64,000 bases of DNA from Paenibacillus sp. 1781tsa1 (lineage in GTDB: Bacteria > Bacillota > Bacilli > Paenibacillales > Paenibacillaceae). The stretch's first letter is position 1. Every line of letters begins with the position of its first letter. A program made the translations under genes and the position numbers. The notes below the pieces were generated by a model. That model was given only the letters and a program-made list of their open reading frames with translations, ran no database searches and was not told the DNA's origin. The stretch spans positions 4,588,001 to 4,652,000 of the forward strand of contig NZ_JAMYWY010000001.1 in the NCBI RefSeq assembly GCF_024159265.1, read 5' to 3'. Shown here piece by piece: positions 25,542 to 33,098 of the stretch.

Positions 25542-26522
25542 TTATTTTAATGCGATCAGCAGATTTTGCAAATTTTTCTCCATCAGGGTGAAATAATCAT
25601 CCCCGTTGGTTGCCTGCTCCTTGGTCAATCCCTCAACCGGATTAAGGACCATGGTCTCCACTCCTGCTTCACTTGCCAGTGTTTTCGCCAATTTGTCAGA
25701 TACCAGCTCTTCGAAGAAAATGTACTTAATGCCTTCATCTTTAACCAGTTTCGCAAGTTTCACAATATCCTGCCCTGTCGGTTCAGCATCCGGGGAAAGT
25801 CCCATAATGGCATGCTGGGATAGTCCATAATCACGCGCAAGGTAGCCGAACGCTTGGTGCGAGACAACAATTTCCTTGTTTGGCACTTTAGCCAATTCAT
25901 CTGTAAAATGCTGATCCAGCGTCTCAAGCTTGGTACGAAGCTCTTCATAACGTTGTTCGTAACCTGCTGTGTGATCAGGATCTGCCTCGACCAGACTGTT
26001 TTTGATGTTTTCAGCCATGATCATAGCAGATTTCGGACTAACCCACGTATGTGGATCAATATGATGATCAGCGACATCTTCTTCACTGGTAGCCTCATCT
26101 GCATGTTCGTCTTCATGCTCTTCGCCGTGACCGTGCCCATCGTCACCCTCAGCGGTCAACAGCTTCACACCTTCGCTGACGGCAACAGACTTCACCTTTG
26201 TATCGCTATTCAGCGACTTCAGGAAATTCGGCACCCATCCTTCCAGTCCAGCTCCATTATAGAAAAACAGCTGTGCCTTGGACGTATTAACAATATCCTG
26301 ACTTTTTGGAGTCCAGTCATGTGGTTCTACTCCTGTTGGCAGCAGGTTAATGACATTGGCATCTTCACCACCAATTGCAGCCGTAAAAGCATATACAGGA
26401 TAAAATGTCGTCACAACGTTTACCTTACCTTCCACAATCGTCGCACTATTGGAGTTATCCTGCCCACACGCAGACAATACCAGTAAACTGAGAATAAGAA
26501 AACCCGTCCACAGTAACTTCAT
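25542..26522 (-). CDS. znuA: Zinc ABC transporter substrate-binding lipoprotein ZnuA
   Basis: About 326 residues. A lipoprotein signal (MKLLWTGFLILSLLVLSACG) puts it on the outer face of the membrane. The cluster A-I fold is evident from VVTTFYPVYAFT and GVEPHDWTP, and a His/Asp/Glu-rich loop (DDGHGHGEEHEDEH) followed by HHIDPHTWVSP is typical of zinc rather than manganese binders. The ATG at 26522 gives a normal signal peptide; an ATG at 26591 with a good GGAGTG site is a real alternative. It leads the znuA-znuC-znuB operon under a consensus promoter with a Zur-like box. Confidence 0.93.
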   Translation of the reverse strand: MKLLWTGFLILSLLVLSACGQDNSNSATIVEGKVNVVTTFYPVYAFTAAIGGEDANVINLLPTGVEPHDWTPKSQDIVNTSKAQLFFYNGAGLEGWVPNFLKSLNSDTKVKSVAVSEGVKLLTAEGDDGHGHGEEHEDEHADEATSEEDVADHHIDPHTWVSPKSAMIMAENIKNSLVEADPDHTAGYEQRYEELRTKLETLDQHFTDELAKVPNKEIVVSHQAFGYLARDYGLSQHAIMGLSPDAEPTGQDIVKLAKLVKDEGIKYIFFEELVSDKLAKTLASEAGVETMVLNPVEGLTKEQATNGDDYFTLMEKNLQNLLIALK

Positions 26523-26611
26523 GTTGCCTCTTTTGCTCGTCTTCCTTGTCCGGTTATCCGGAACTTGATGTTGCATTTTATAAAATGTCATTATGATTCA
26601 CTCCGCATCTC

Positions 26612-26634
26612 TTAATCGTAAACATTACTGAAAG
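26612..26634 (-). promoter_or_regulatory. Candidate Zur-binding box over the znuA start site
   Basis: The stretch containing AATCGTAAACATTACTGAA matches the Bacillus Zur palindrome (AATCGTAAT-N-ATTACGATT) at about 13 of 18 positions. It covers the predicted transcription start, an ideal place for zinc-dependent repression. Confidence 0.6.
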
Positions 26635-26635
26635 A

Positions 26636-26664
26636 ATTATAGGTAACCTGACCCTACTTGTCAA
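26636..26664 (-). promoter_or_regulatory. Consensus promoter of znuA-znuC-znuB
   Basis: On the minus strand TTGACA (26664-26659), 17 bases, TATAAT (26641-26636): both hexamers perfect, as expected for a strong, repressed operon. Confidence 0.85.
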
Positions 26665-26751
26665 GCTATCCCGTCCTATTCATTCTTTCCTGAAGTACGG
26701 AGTTATAACAGTATATGCTTGTTCTCTTCCAGTCAGGTACGAAATTATATC

Positions 26752-26784
26752 GACAAAAAAAAGGGACCCGAAATACATCGGGCC
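26752..26784 (-). terminator. Terminator after metG
   Basis: GGACCCGA and TCGGGCC arms around a short loop, with nine T residues following on the minus strand. It lies about 110 bases past the metG stop. Confidence 0.8.
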
Positions 26785-26812
26785 ACCTTGAGTCATAGTT
26801 ACGACAGTATTT

Positions 26813-26893
26813 GAATCAATTTCATAACTCATAAAAAAGGATTTTTGTAACTACCCTTGATTGAAGCAGCTAAAGGTATTATGAAATTGATTC
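26813..26893 (-). repeat. Long-range inverted repeat abutting the metG stop
   Basis: Perfect 15-bp arms GAATCAATTTCATAA (26813-26827) and TTATGAAATTGATTC (26879-26893) are separated by 51 bases; the second arm ends three bases before the metG stop codon. No T run follows, and a separate terminator lies downstream. Confidence 0.6.
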
Positions 26894-26896
26894 TTT

Positions 26897-28921
26897 TTAT
26901 TTTACTTGTGCGCCATTAGGCATGTTGTCAGGTACTGTAGCAAGTGTAAGCTGGTCGCCATGGGACGCTGCAAGGATCATACCTTGAGACAGTTCACCAC
27001 GAAGTTTCACCGGTTTGAGGTTAGTCACACAGATGACTTTGCGTCCAACCATCTCTTCTGGCGAATAGAACTTTGCAATTCCAGAGACGACCTGGCGCTG
27101 CTCATAACCCAGATCCAGCTGCAATTTCAGCAACTTATCCGCTTTTTTGACCGGTTCGCAGGAGATGACTTGAGCCACACGCAGTTCAACTTTGGCAAAA
27201 TCATCAATCCCGATCTCTTCCGTACCTTCTGGTGCTGTTACCGGTTCAACAGCTGCTGAAGCTCCAGCATCTGCTTGACTTGCTTCAGGCTCTGCTGCTT
27301 TTTGGCCACCAGTCATTGCTTCGGAGATATAAGCAATTTCCTGTTCGGAATCCAAACGCGGGAAGATTGGATCACCTTTTTGCAATGCGTTTCCAGCTGG
27401 AACCAGACCCCATTGCTTGGCTGTATCCCAAGCCGTAAGTTCACCTTCCTGAATGCCAAGCTGTGCCCAGATTTTATGAGGAGCACGAGTCAGGAACGGT
27501 TGCAACAGAATCGAAGCAATTCGCAAACTTTCAATCAGGTGAGCCATAACGGATGCCAATTCATCGCGTTTTGCCTCATCACGAGCCAGCGCCCATGGCT
27601 GCGTCTCATCAATATATTTATTGGTGCGGCTGACAAACTGGCTGATCGCTGTCAGTGCTACGGAAAACTGCAGGTTTTCCATCGCCTGTTCCACTTTTTC
27701 CACCGTAGCATGGCCTGCTTCTTCCAGAGAAGCATCAAATTCCGTTACATTCGAAGCAAACGCAGGAGCTTTGCCTTCAAAATATTTGTCTACCATGGCA
27801 ACGGTACGGTTCAACAGATTACCCAGATCGTTCGCGAGGTCGGAGTTGACACGCTCTACGAAGCTCTCCGGTGTAAACGTACCATCCGAACCAAACGGTA
27901 CTTCACGCAGCAGGTAATAACGCAGTGCATCGAGACCGTAACGGTCAATCAGGGTAACTGGATCAACCACATTGCCTTTAGATTTGGACATCTTGCCATC
28001 CTTCATCAACAACCAACCATGTGCGAACACTTTCTTCGGCAAAGGCAGATCCAATGCCATCAACATAATTGGCCAGTAGATCGTATGGAAACGAACAATT
28101 TCTTTACCTACCAGATGTACATCCGCAGGCCAGAACTTGTTATACAGAGATGCATCGGATGAACCATAGCCCAGAGCTGTAATATAGTTGGACAATGCAT
28201 CAATCCATACGTAGACGACGTGTTTTGGATCGCCTTTAACTTTGACGCCCCATTCAAATGTAGTACGGGATACAGCCAAATCTTCAAGACCCGGCTTGAT
28301 GAAGTTGTTGATCATCTCGTTCTTACGAGATTCCGGCTGAATAAAGCCCGGGTTCTCTTCATAATATTTCAACAAACGATCTGCATATTTGCTCATGCGG
28401 AAGAAGTAGGATTCTTCTTTGACCAATTCAACGGGGTGTCCGCTATCCGGGCTCTTGGCTGAAATAATCTCGCCCTTCTCATTCTTCTCTACATCCACCA
28501 GTTGAGTCTCCGTGTAATACGTCTCATCCGGAATGCTGTACCAGCCTTCATACTCACCTTTGTAGATATCTCCCTGTTTCAGCAAACGGTCAAAGATATC
28601 CTGAACGACGGTTTTGTGACGCTCTTCGGTTGTACGAATAAAGTCGTCATTGGAAATGTCCAGCTTGTTCCACAGTTCCTTGATCCCCACAACGATATCG
28701 TCGATAAAAGCTTGTGGTGTCTGTCCTTTCTCTTGTGCCTTGCGCTCAATCTTCTGGCCATGTTCATCGGTTCCTGTCAGATAATGAGCATCATAACCGC
28801 GTAGACGCTTGTAACGAACCATCGCATCTCCCGCCACCGTTGTATACGCATGCCCAATATGCAATTTGTCACTCGGATAATAAATCGGGGTTGTCAGATA
28901 AAATGTTTTTTGGTCAGCCAT
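26897..28921 (-). CDS. metG: Methionyl-tRNA synthetase with C-terminal tRNA-binding domain
   Basis: A 674-residue class I synthetase. Seen: YLTTPIYYPSDKLHIGHAY with the HIGH motif, GTDEHGQKI, the KMSKS motif in DGKMSKSKGNVVDP, an anticodon-binding helical domain, an Ala/Glu linker (about 545-570) and the C-terminal EMAP-like domain starting IGIDDFAKVELRVAQV. The metal-knuckle cysteines of other MetG types are absent, as in B. subtilis MetS. AAGGAGGAG precedes the ATG at 28921; an open frame extends upstream. A methionine T-box leader controls it. Confidence 0.97.
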   Translation of the reverse strand: MADQKTFYLTTPIYYPSDKLHIGHAYTTVAGDAMVRYKRLRGYDAHYLTGTDEHGQKIERKAQEKGQTPQAFIDDIVVGIKELWNKLDISNDDFIRTTEERHKTVVQDIFDRLLKQGDIYKGEYEGWYSIPDETYYTETQLVDVEKNEKGEIISAKSPDSGHPVELVKEESYFFRMSKYADRLLKYYEENPGFIQPESRKNEMINNFIKPGLEDLAVSRTTFEWGVKVKGDPKHVVYVWIDALSNYITALGYGSSDASLYNKFWPADVHLVGKEIVRFHTIYWPIMLMALDLPLPKKVFAHGWLLMKDGKMSKSKGNVVDPVTLIDRYGLDALRYYLLREVPFGSDGTFTPESFVERVNSDLANDLGNLLNRTVAMVDKYFEGKAPAFASNVTEFDASLEEAGHATVEKVEQAMENLQFSVALTAISQFVSRTNKYIDETQPWALARDEAKRDELASVMAHLIESLRIASILLQPFLTRAPHKIWAQLGIQEGELTAWDTAKQWGLVPAGNALQKGDPIFPRLDSEQEIAYISEAMTGGQKAAEPEASQADAGASAAVEPVTAPEGTEEIGIDDFAKVELRVAQVISCEPVKKADKLLKLQLDLGYEQRQVVSGIAKFYSPEEMVGRKVICVTNLKPVKLRGELSQGMILAASHGDQLTLATVPDNMPNGAQVK

Positions 28922-28991
28922 GAATGACTTCTCCTCCTTCGAATGTTCCTGCTTCATGTGATCCTTTCATCCAAAACAATTAAAAAAGAAC

Positions 28992-29270
28992 ACAAAAAAC
29001 TCCCGCCCCTATGGGACGAGAGTTGCTCTCACGTGTTACCACCCAAATTCCCCATGTTTTTCGCAAAACATAGGCTCTGTCGGTCCTTCGACCGCCCATT
29101 AACGCTGGATCACGCCTCAGCCTTACGACAGCAGCTCTGAAATCACTGTCTGCACGCTCGAAAGAGGTTCCTCCGGGACCATGTTCCATCCTCCTCCCAG
29201 ACCGGTTCTCAGCTCATCCGGCTCTCTGCACTGGGGGTGTGTCTGTACTTATCCCTTCACTGGAAATCAT
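28992..29270 (-). promoter_or_regulatory. Methionine T-box leader of metG with terminator
   Basis: On the minus strand this stretch shows stem I with the specifier loop GGAACATGG (ATG codon at 29182-29180), the T-box sequence AATTTGGGTGGTAACACG (about 29050-29033) and an intrinsic terminator (stem CTCCCGCCCC with GGGACGAGAG and a T run, 28992-29026). Uncharged initiator or elongator methionyl-tRNA would pair with the specifier and the T-box and prevent termination. This is the standard T-box design; the codon and the downstream metG agree. Confidence 0.92.
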
Positions 29271-29275
29271 ATAGA

Positions 29276-29446
29276 AGTTGCTCAAAAAGTCTACTTTTGA
29301 TTACGAATCATGCCTACCGGCATCATCAGCATCGAAGTTGAAATTCAGCCGAAATGTCCGTTGCTCACGTAGGTTTCCTACGCTCCGCTACTCCATTTCT
29401 AACTTCATCCCATCTTCTCGGTACTGAAAACCAGACTTTTTGAACT
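29276..29446. repeat. Long terminal-inverted-repeat element in the metG leader
   Basis: The ends GTTGCTCAAAAAGTCTACTT and the mirror CAGACTTTTTGAAC are inverted repeats of about 20 bases. The interior of about 130 bases includes a small hairpin CGTAGGTTTCCTACG and no open frame of note. The ends and flanking TTTTGATTACGAA and ACTGAAAACC match the short copy at 995-1053. It sits between the promoter at 29462-29491 and the T-box, so it should be part of the metG transcript. Confidence 0.8.
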
Positions 29447-29461
29447 TGCACATATAGGAAA

Positions 29462-29491
29462 AATATACTGAAATGCGGACCCCTTTGTCAA
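29462..29491 (-). promoter_or_regulatory. Promoter of metG
   Basis: On the minus strand TTGACA (29491-29486), 18 bases, TATATT (29467-29462). It reads into the inverted-repeat element and then the T-box leader. Confidence 0.75.
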
Positions 29492-29558
29492 GTGGACAGC
29501 ATCCTCAAGTTCAATCCCGGTCTGCTTCCAAGCCATCCGAATACTTCAGGCTATAACG

Positions 29559-29810
29559 TTACTCGGATACGAGAGTAGACTTCTCCGCCTTTGGTGGCAC
29601 CAGATCTACACCACCTGGATGAAACGGGTGACATTTGGCAATACGTTTCGCTGTTAACAACGAGCCTTTGAGGGCTCCGTGCACTTCAATCGCCTCCATG
29701 GCGTAAGCCGAACAGCTTGGATAGAACCTGCATGTTGGCGGCGTTAATGGAGAGATATAGTTGCGGTACACACGAATGGGTGCCTGAGCGATTCTGCGTG
29801 ATAACTTCAT
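29559..29810 (-). CDS. yidD: Membrane protein insertion efficiency factor YidD
   Basis: An 83-residue protein with the YidD signature IRVYRNYISPL, CRFYPSCSAYAMEAI and HPFHPGGVDLVP. YidD assists insertion of some membrane proteins through YidC/Sec. The ATG at 29810 lies two bases after the zur stop, so the two genes are likely co-transcribed; the frame is open upstream but overlaps zur. Confidence 0.9.
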   Translation of the reverse strand: MKLSRRIAQAPIRVYRNYISPLTPPTCRFYPSCSAYAMEAIEVHGALKGSLLTAKRIAKCHPFHPGGVDLVPPKAEKSTLVSE

Positions 29811-29812
29811 CG

Positions 29813-30277
29813 TCAATGCTTCCCGTGAGCGTGTGTATGTCCCGAAGCCGCTTTGGCCGGAGCATGCTCTGCACAGTCCTTGCAATACCCAAACACTTCG
29901 AACTTGTGATCTACAACCTGAAATTGTTCAGGCGCATCCGCAAGCTGCATCGGGCAGAAAATAATAGGATATGTCTTCTGACACTTCAGACAGATCATAT
30001 GATGGTGATGATGATCTTCACTACAGTGTGCTTTGAATTTAACGCCATCTTCGAAGATGACCTGTTCCAGTACACCCAGTTCCTGCATCACCCGCAAATT
30101 CCGATATACTGTGTCAAAACTCAGCCCGCTGTAAGTTTTACCCATATATTCATAGACGTCCTTGGGTGTAAGATACCCGGGGGACTCGGCAAATAACCGG
30201 GCCAGTGTTTTCCGCTGGTCAGTAATGCGGAGCCCCTGTGAGGACATAGTCGAAATAATCTGTTCTGTCGACAGCAT
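29813..30277 (-). CDS. zur: Zinc-dependent Fur-family repressor Zur
   Basis: A 154-residue Fur-family protein: an N-terminal winged helix (GLRITDQRKTLARLFAES, LSFDTVYRNLRVMQELG) and a C-terminal metal-binding domain with HCSEDHHHHHMICLKCQKT, a second CPMQ and FGYCKDCAEH; the CxxC pairs form the structural zinc site and the tail is His-rich (GHTHAHGKH). It would repress zinc uptake genes such as the znu operon 3.3 kb away. TTGACT-N17-CATTAT upstream overlaps a half Zur box, so it may control itself. The ATG has AGGAGGTG upstream. Confidence 0.92.
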   Translation of the reverse strand: MLSTEQIISTMSSQGLRITDQRKTLARLFAESPGYLTPKDVYEYMGKTYSGLSFDTVYRNLRVMQELGVLEQVIFEDGVKFKAHCSEDHHHHHMICLKCQKTYPIIFCPMQLADAPEQFQVVDHKFEVFGYCKDCAEHAPAKAASGHTHAHGKH

Positions 30278-30330
30278 GATCTAAAGCACCTCCTGTCTTA
30301 CAAGCATTTTGCCTCTTCTGTATACATCTA

Positions 30331-30359
30331 ATAATGCATCAAATTACGATTAGAGTCAA
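30331..30359 (-). promoter_or_regulatory. Promoter of zur-yidD with a Zur half-site in the spacer
   Basis: On the minus strand TTGACT (30359-30354), 17 bases, CATTAT (30336-30331). The spacer contains TAATCGTAATT, a good half of the Zur palindrome; the other half is poor. Confidence 0.5.
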
Positions 30360-30394
30360 CGAAGACACCGGGTTAGGTCATTCCAACAACACAT

Positions 30395-30468
30395 AAAAAG
30401 GACTCCATACACATGCATTGCCATTACGTTTAGCTTTGAGCTAATGACATTACATATTGATGGAGTCC
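30395..30468 (-). terminator. Terminator after the CuAO/PKD-like protein gene
   Basis: GGACTCCAT (30400-30408) pairs with ATGGAGTCC (30460-30468); the intervening 51 bases contain further pairing. A T-rich run follows on the minus strand. Confidence 0.7.
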
Positions 30469-30571
30469 CTTCCTGACGGTTCAGATGATCAATCGTTCGG
30501 GCGACTTTTGGGGTGAACGGGTATATATGATATAAGCTTTCACTCCAAACCGTCCGTGCATGTTCATGATA

Positions 30572-32824
30572 TTACTTTTCAGCCGGAAGCGGCGTGAACA
30601 GCAGGTTAACAGGCAAGTTACTTCCTGGTGCCGCTGAGAAGAGAATGGTTACACTCTCGCCGTATGAACCTGTGCGATACATTACGCTTTGCTCATTAGG
30701 TGCAGTTACAGATTTACCTGTGGAAATCTGAACAACTTGTCCATTCACGAGTGCCACACCTGAGTATCTACCTCCACGAGGGTTGAATGAAATCAACGTG
30801 CGCGGAGCAACATTATTCAATGTAATTTTGTACAATACACCGAAGTTACCTGCGTTGGAAGCTTCTGTGTAAGCCATAGGGTCCGTTCCCACAAGGTTCG
30901 GATCACTTGCGTTGTCTCCAAGTGGAAGACGCGCAGGCTTCGATCCTATTTCCTGATCATACGTAATGATCCGTGTTGCATTCGGGTACGTTCCGCGGTT
31001 GTGAACACCATCACGATCCAGAACCGGCAGGCTCGACAACACTTCCATCGGGTCCTTGTTTTCTTCGATCATGATAATGTTGTAATCCAGTTCATAGTCA
31101 CTGAATACATCCGAATACAAGGAGATGACTTGTCCCTGTTTCATCGGGAGAACGCTCAGATCATTGAGAATCAGCTTGCTCTCTCCTGGTTGGATGTACA
31201 CTTTCTTTTGTCCGGTACCATTCTGCATGGACTGGAACCAACGGTCAATGGACAACTTTCCAGCTACCGTTGCAAAAGGAGACGGTCCTGCAAAGCCCAT
31301 GTTTTGCTGGTCAATGGACGCCGTGTATGCATTGTTGTTTGTCGCTACAACATACATTTTCACGTTTTTGCCCGTGTTGTTCACATGGTGAATCATGAAA
31401 CGTGTCTGCCCGAAGGAAGATTCCTTGTACACAATGCCTTCCGTATTCACGGTTTCCGGGCTGTTACTGCGGATCAACAGACTTGGTTCATCATAATAAG
31501 TGAAAGGAACTTTCTCCAATGCCGGTACTCCACCACCGTCGAAGGTGAACTTCTCACCGACTGGTGTAAACAATTGATTGAAGTCAGTCAAACTGTATAG
31601 CGTTTCTCCCGTAACATTGATCATCTTGGTGTAGCTATCGCTAGCACCATGTTTATCGGTAACTGTAATCGTTACGGTCTTTGGTCCTGGAACAAAGAAT
31701 GCAAGTGCATTGTTATCCCATTCTGTTTTTACAATGGCATTCTCATCATCTGTGCTTTGATCAATATAAGTGATTTTCTCACCCATTTTGTATTCTTCTT
31801 TATCTGTCGTAAACATCGCGACAGGTGGCAGATTCGGTCTTTCAACCTTAATCGTAACCGAATATGGATCACTCCATTGACCACTTGAATCTTGGACCGC
31901 ATAGGTTACTGTGTATACACCTGGTTGGTCGAATGAATCCTGACGACCTGTCCAACGCTCATCTACAATGCTGAGTCCCTTGGGAGAGCTGGATCTGGTT
32001 GTGTAGGTTACCTGGTCTCCGGCAAAGACCTCTTTTTGTACCGTGAAGCTCGCTACCGGTTTGGTACTCAGATTCAATACAACCGTTTTGGCAGATTGAT
32101 TTACTTTATACGTAATGTTCAGAGCCTGTGTTATTGAAGTCAACGGCACCATGAACGTATTTTTTTGTTGATAAGCCGCGCCCTTCATCGTTCTGGACAC
32201 ACCATTAACGGTATAGATTTTGCTGTTTGTTTTGAAACGCAGCTCATCTTCACCACTAATAATGATCGTTTCTTTGGTTGTGTTATCATATTTGACATCA
32301 TAGCCAACCCGATCAACGAGAGCACGGATGGCTACATAGGATACACCATTTTTAACAGCCATTGGCTGTCCGGCAAGATATGTTTTGCCATCTTGCATCA
32401 TTTTATTACTGTTCATATAAAGAGTGAGGTCTCCACCCCCGCCTCCAGCAACAGATGAACTCCCTGTAGACGGTTGCTCTACTTCTGCTGGTGCAGGTGT
32501 TGGGGTTTCCTCAGCTGTACCTTCTTCGTCCGTCGGTTCCTCTACCGGATCAACTGGAGTAACATCTGTTCCTGTAGGAACATTGGTTTCTGGATTCACT
32601 TCTTCAGTTGTTTCATTATTTGATGTTGGCGTGTTTGTTTCGGATTTCACTTCGGATTCCGCGATGGTTTGTTCTTTCTTCACAACCTCCACGGATTTAA
32701 CTTTGGCTGTATTCACTGGTGTAGTATCGCTCTTAACTGCTGATTGCGCATTGGCAGGAATCACTGCAAACGCCTGAAAAACAGCAAAAGCGGTAAGTAT
32801 GGACAATTTCTTCTTCAAATTCAT
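30572..32824 (-). CDS. Exported CuAO N-domain / PKD-like surface protein of unknown function
   Basis: A 750-residue protein. A signal peptide (1-26, ending ANA) precedes a Thr/Glu/Pro-rich stretch (about 30-122), a Gly-rich spacer, a copper-amine-oxidase N-terminal-type module (about 133-252, VAIRALVDRVG and MVPLTSITQAL) and two PKD/Ig-like modules (about 255-402, with GVYTVTYAVQDSSGQW and TVTDKHGASDSYT). The remaining 350 residues have no domain I recognise. It is probably secreted or wall-associated. The ATG is preceded by AAGGAG at an unusually long distance. It stands alone between two terminators. Confidence 0.8.
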   Translation of the reverse strand: MNLKKKLSILTAFAVFQAFAVIPANAQSAVKSDTTPVNTAKVKSVEVVKKEQTIAESEVKSETNTPTSNNETTEEVNPETNVPTGTDVTPVDPVEEPTDEEGTAEETPTPAPAEVEQPSTGSSSVAGGGGGDLTLYMNSNKMMQDGKTYLAGQPMAVKNGVSYVAIRALVDRVGYDVKYDNTTKETIIISGEDELRFKTNSKIYTVNGVSRTMKGAAYQQKNTFMVPLTSITQALNITYKVNQSAKTVVLNLSTKPVASFTVQKEVFAGDQVTYTTRSSSPKGLSIVDERWTGRQDSFDQPGVYTVTYAVQDSSGQWSDPYSVTIKVERPNLPPVAMFTTDKEEYKMGEKITYIDQSTDDENAIVKTEWDNNALAFFVPGPKTVTITVTDKHGASDSYTKMINVTGETLYSLTDFNQLFTPVGEKFTFDGGGVPALEKVPFTYYDEPSLLIRSNSPETVNTEGIVYKESSFGQTRFMIHHVNNTGKNVKMYVVATNNNAYTASIDQQNMGFAGPSPFATVAGKLSIDRWFQSMQNGTGQKKVYIQPGESKLILNDLSVLPMKQGQVISLYSDVFSDYELDYNIIMIEENKDPMEVLSSLPVLDRDGVHNRGTYPNATRIITYDQEIGSKPARLPLGDNASDPNLVGTDPMAYTEASNAGNFGVLYKITLNNVAPRTLISFNPRGGRYSGVALVNGQVVQISTGKSVTAPNEQSVMYRTGSYGESVTILFSAAPGSNLPVNLLFTPLPAEK

Positions 32825-33031
32825 TCTTTGTCTTTGGCTCCTTCTGCTCCCATTTTATAAATATCCCCCTCAAAAAGTCATATTATTAGACGCTTGCAAC
32901 CGGGAAAAGTTGCTAAAAAGTTAAGAGGAGAATTGTAAACTTTTAATAGAAGGAAAATACTATGAAAATAGTTATCTATCCATTATCTTTTTGTCATCAG
33001 ATCCCAAAATTCCCCATTGACAACTTCCAAC

Positions 33032-33081
33032 AAAAAAATCTCTCTGCGATATGGTCAATCAGCACCATATCGCAGAGAGAT
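33032..33081 (-). terminator. Terminator of the nagZ operon
   Basis: A perfect 18-bp stem: ATCTCTCTGCGATATGGT and its complement around an eight-base loop, then TTTTTTT on the minus strand, 18 bases after the nagZ stop. Confidence 0.92.
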
Positions 33082-33098
33082 GTATAGATTAAATAGGT

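Noticed and set aside
23828..26522. Manganese rather than zinc transporter, given mntR nearby
   Set aside because: The binding protein has the His-rich loop of zinc binders and the promoter has a Zur-like box; mntR is separated by splB and ccdA and transcribed on its own.
27275..28162. A 295-codon plus-strand frame opposite metG
   Set aside because: Antisense to well-conserved metG, no ribosome site or recognisable domain.
28980..29189. Minus-strand open frame of 69 codons upstream of metG
   Set aside because: It lies wholly inside the T-box leader and its terminator.
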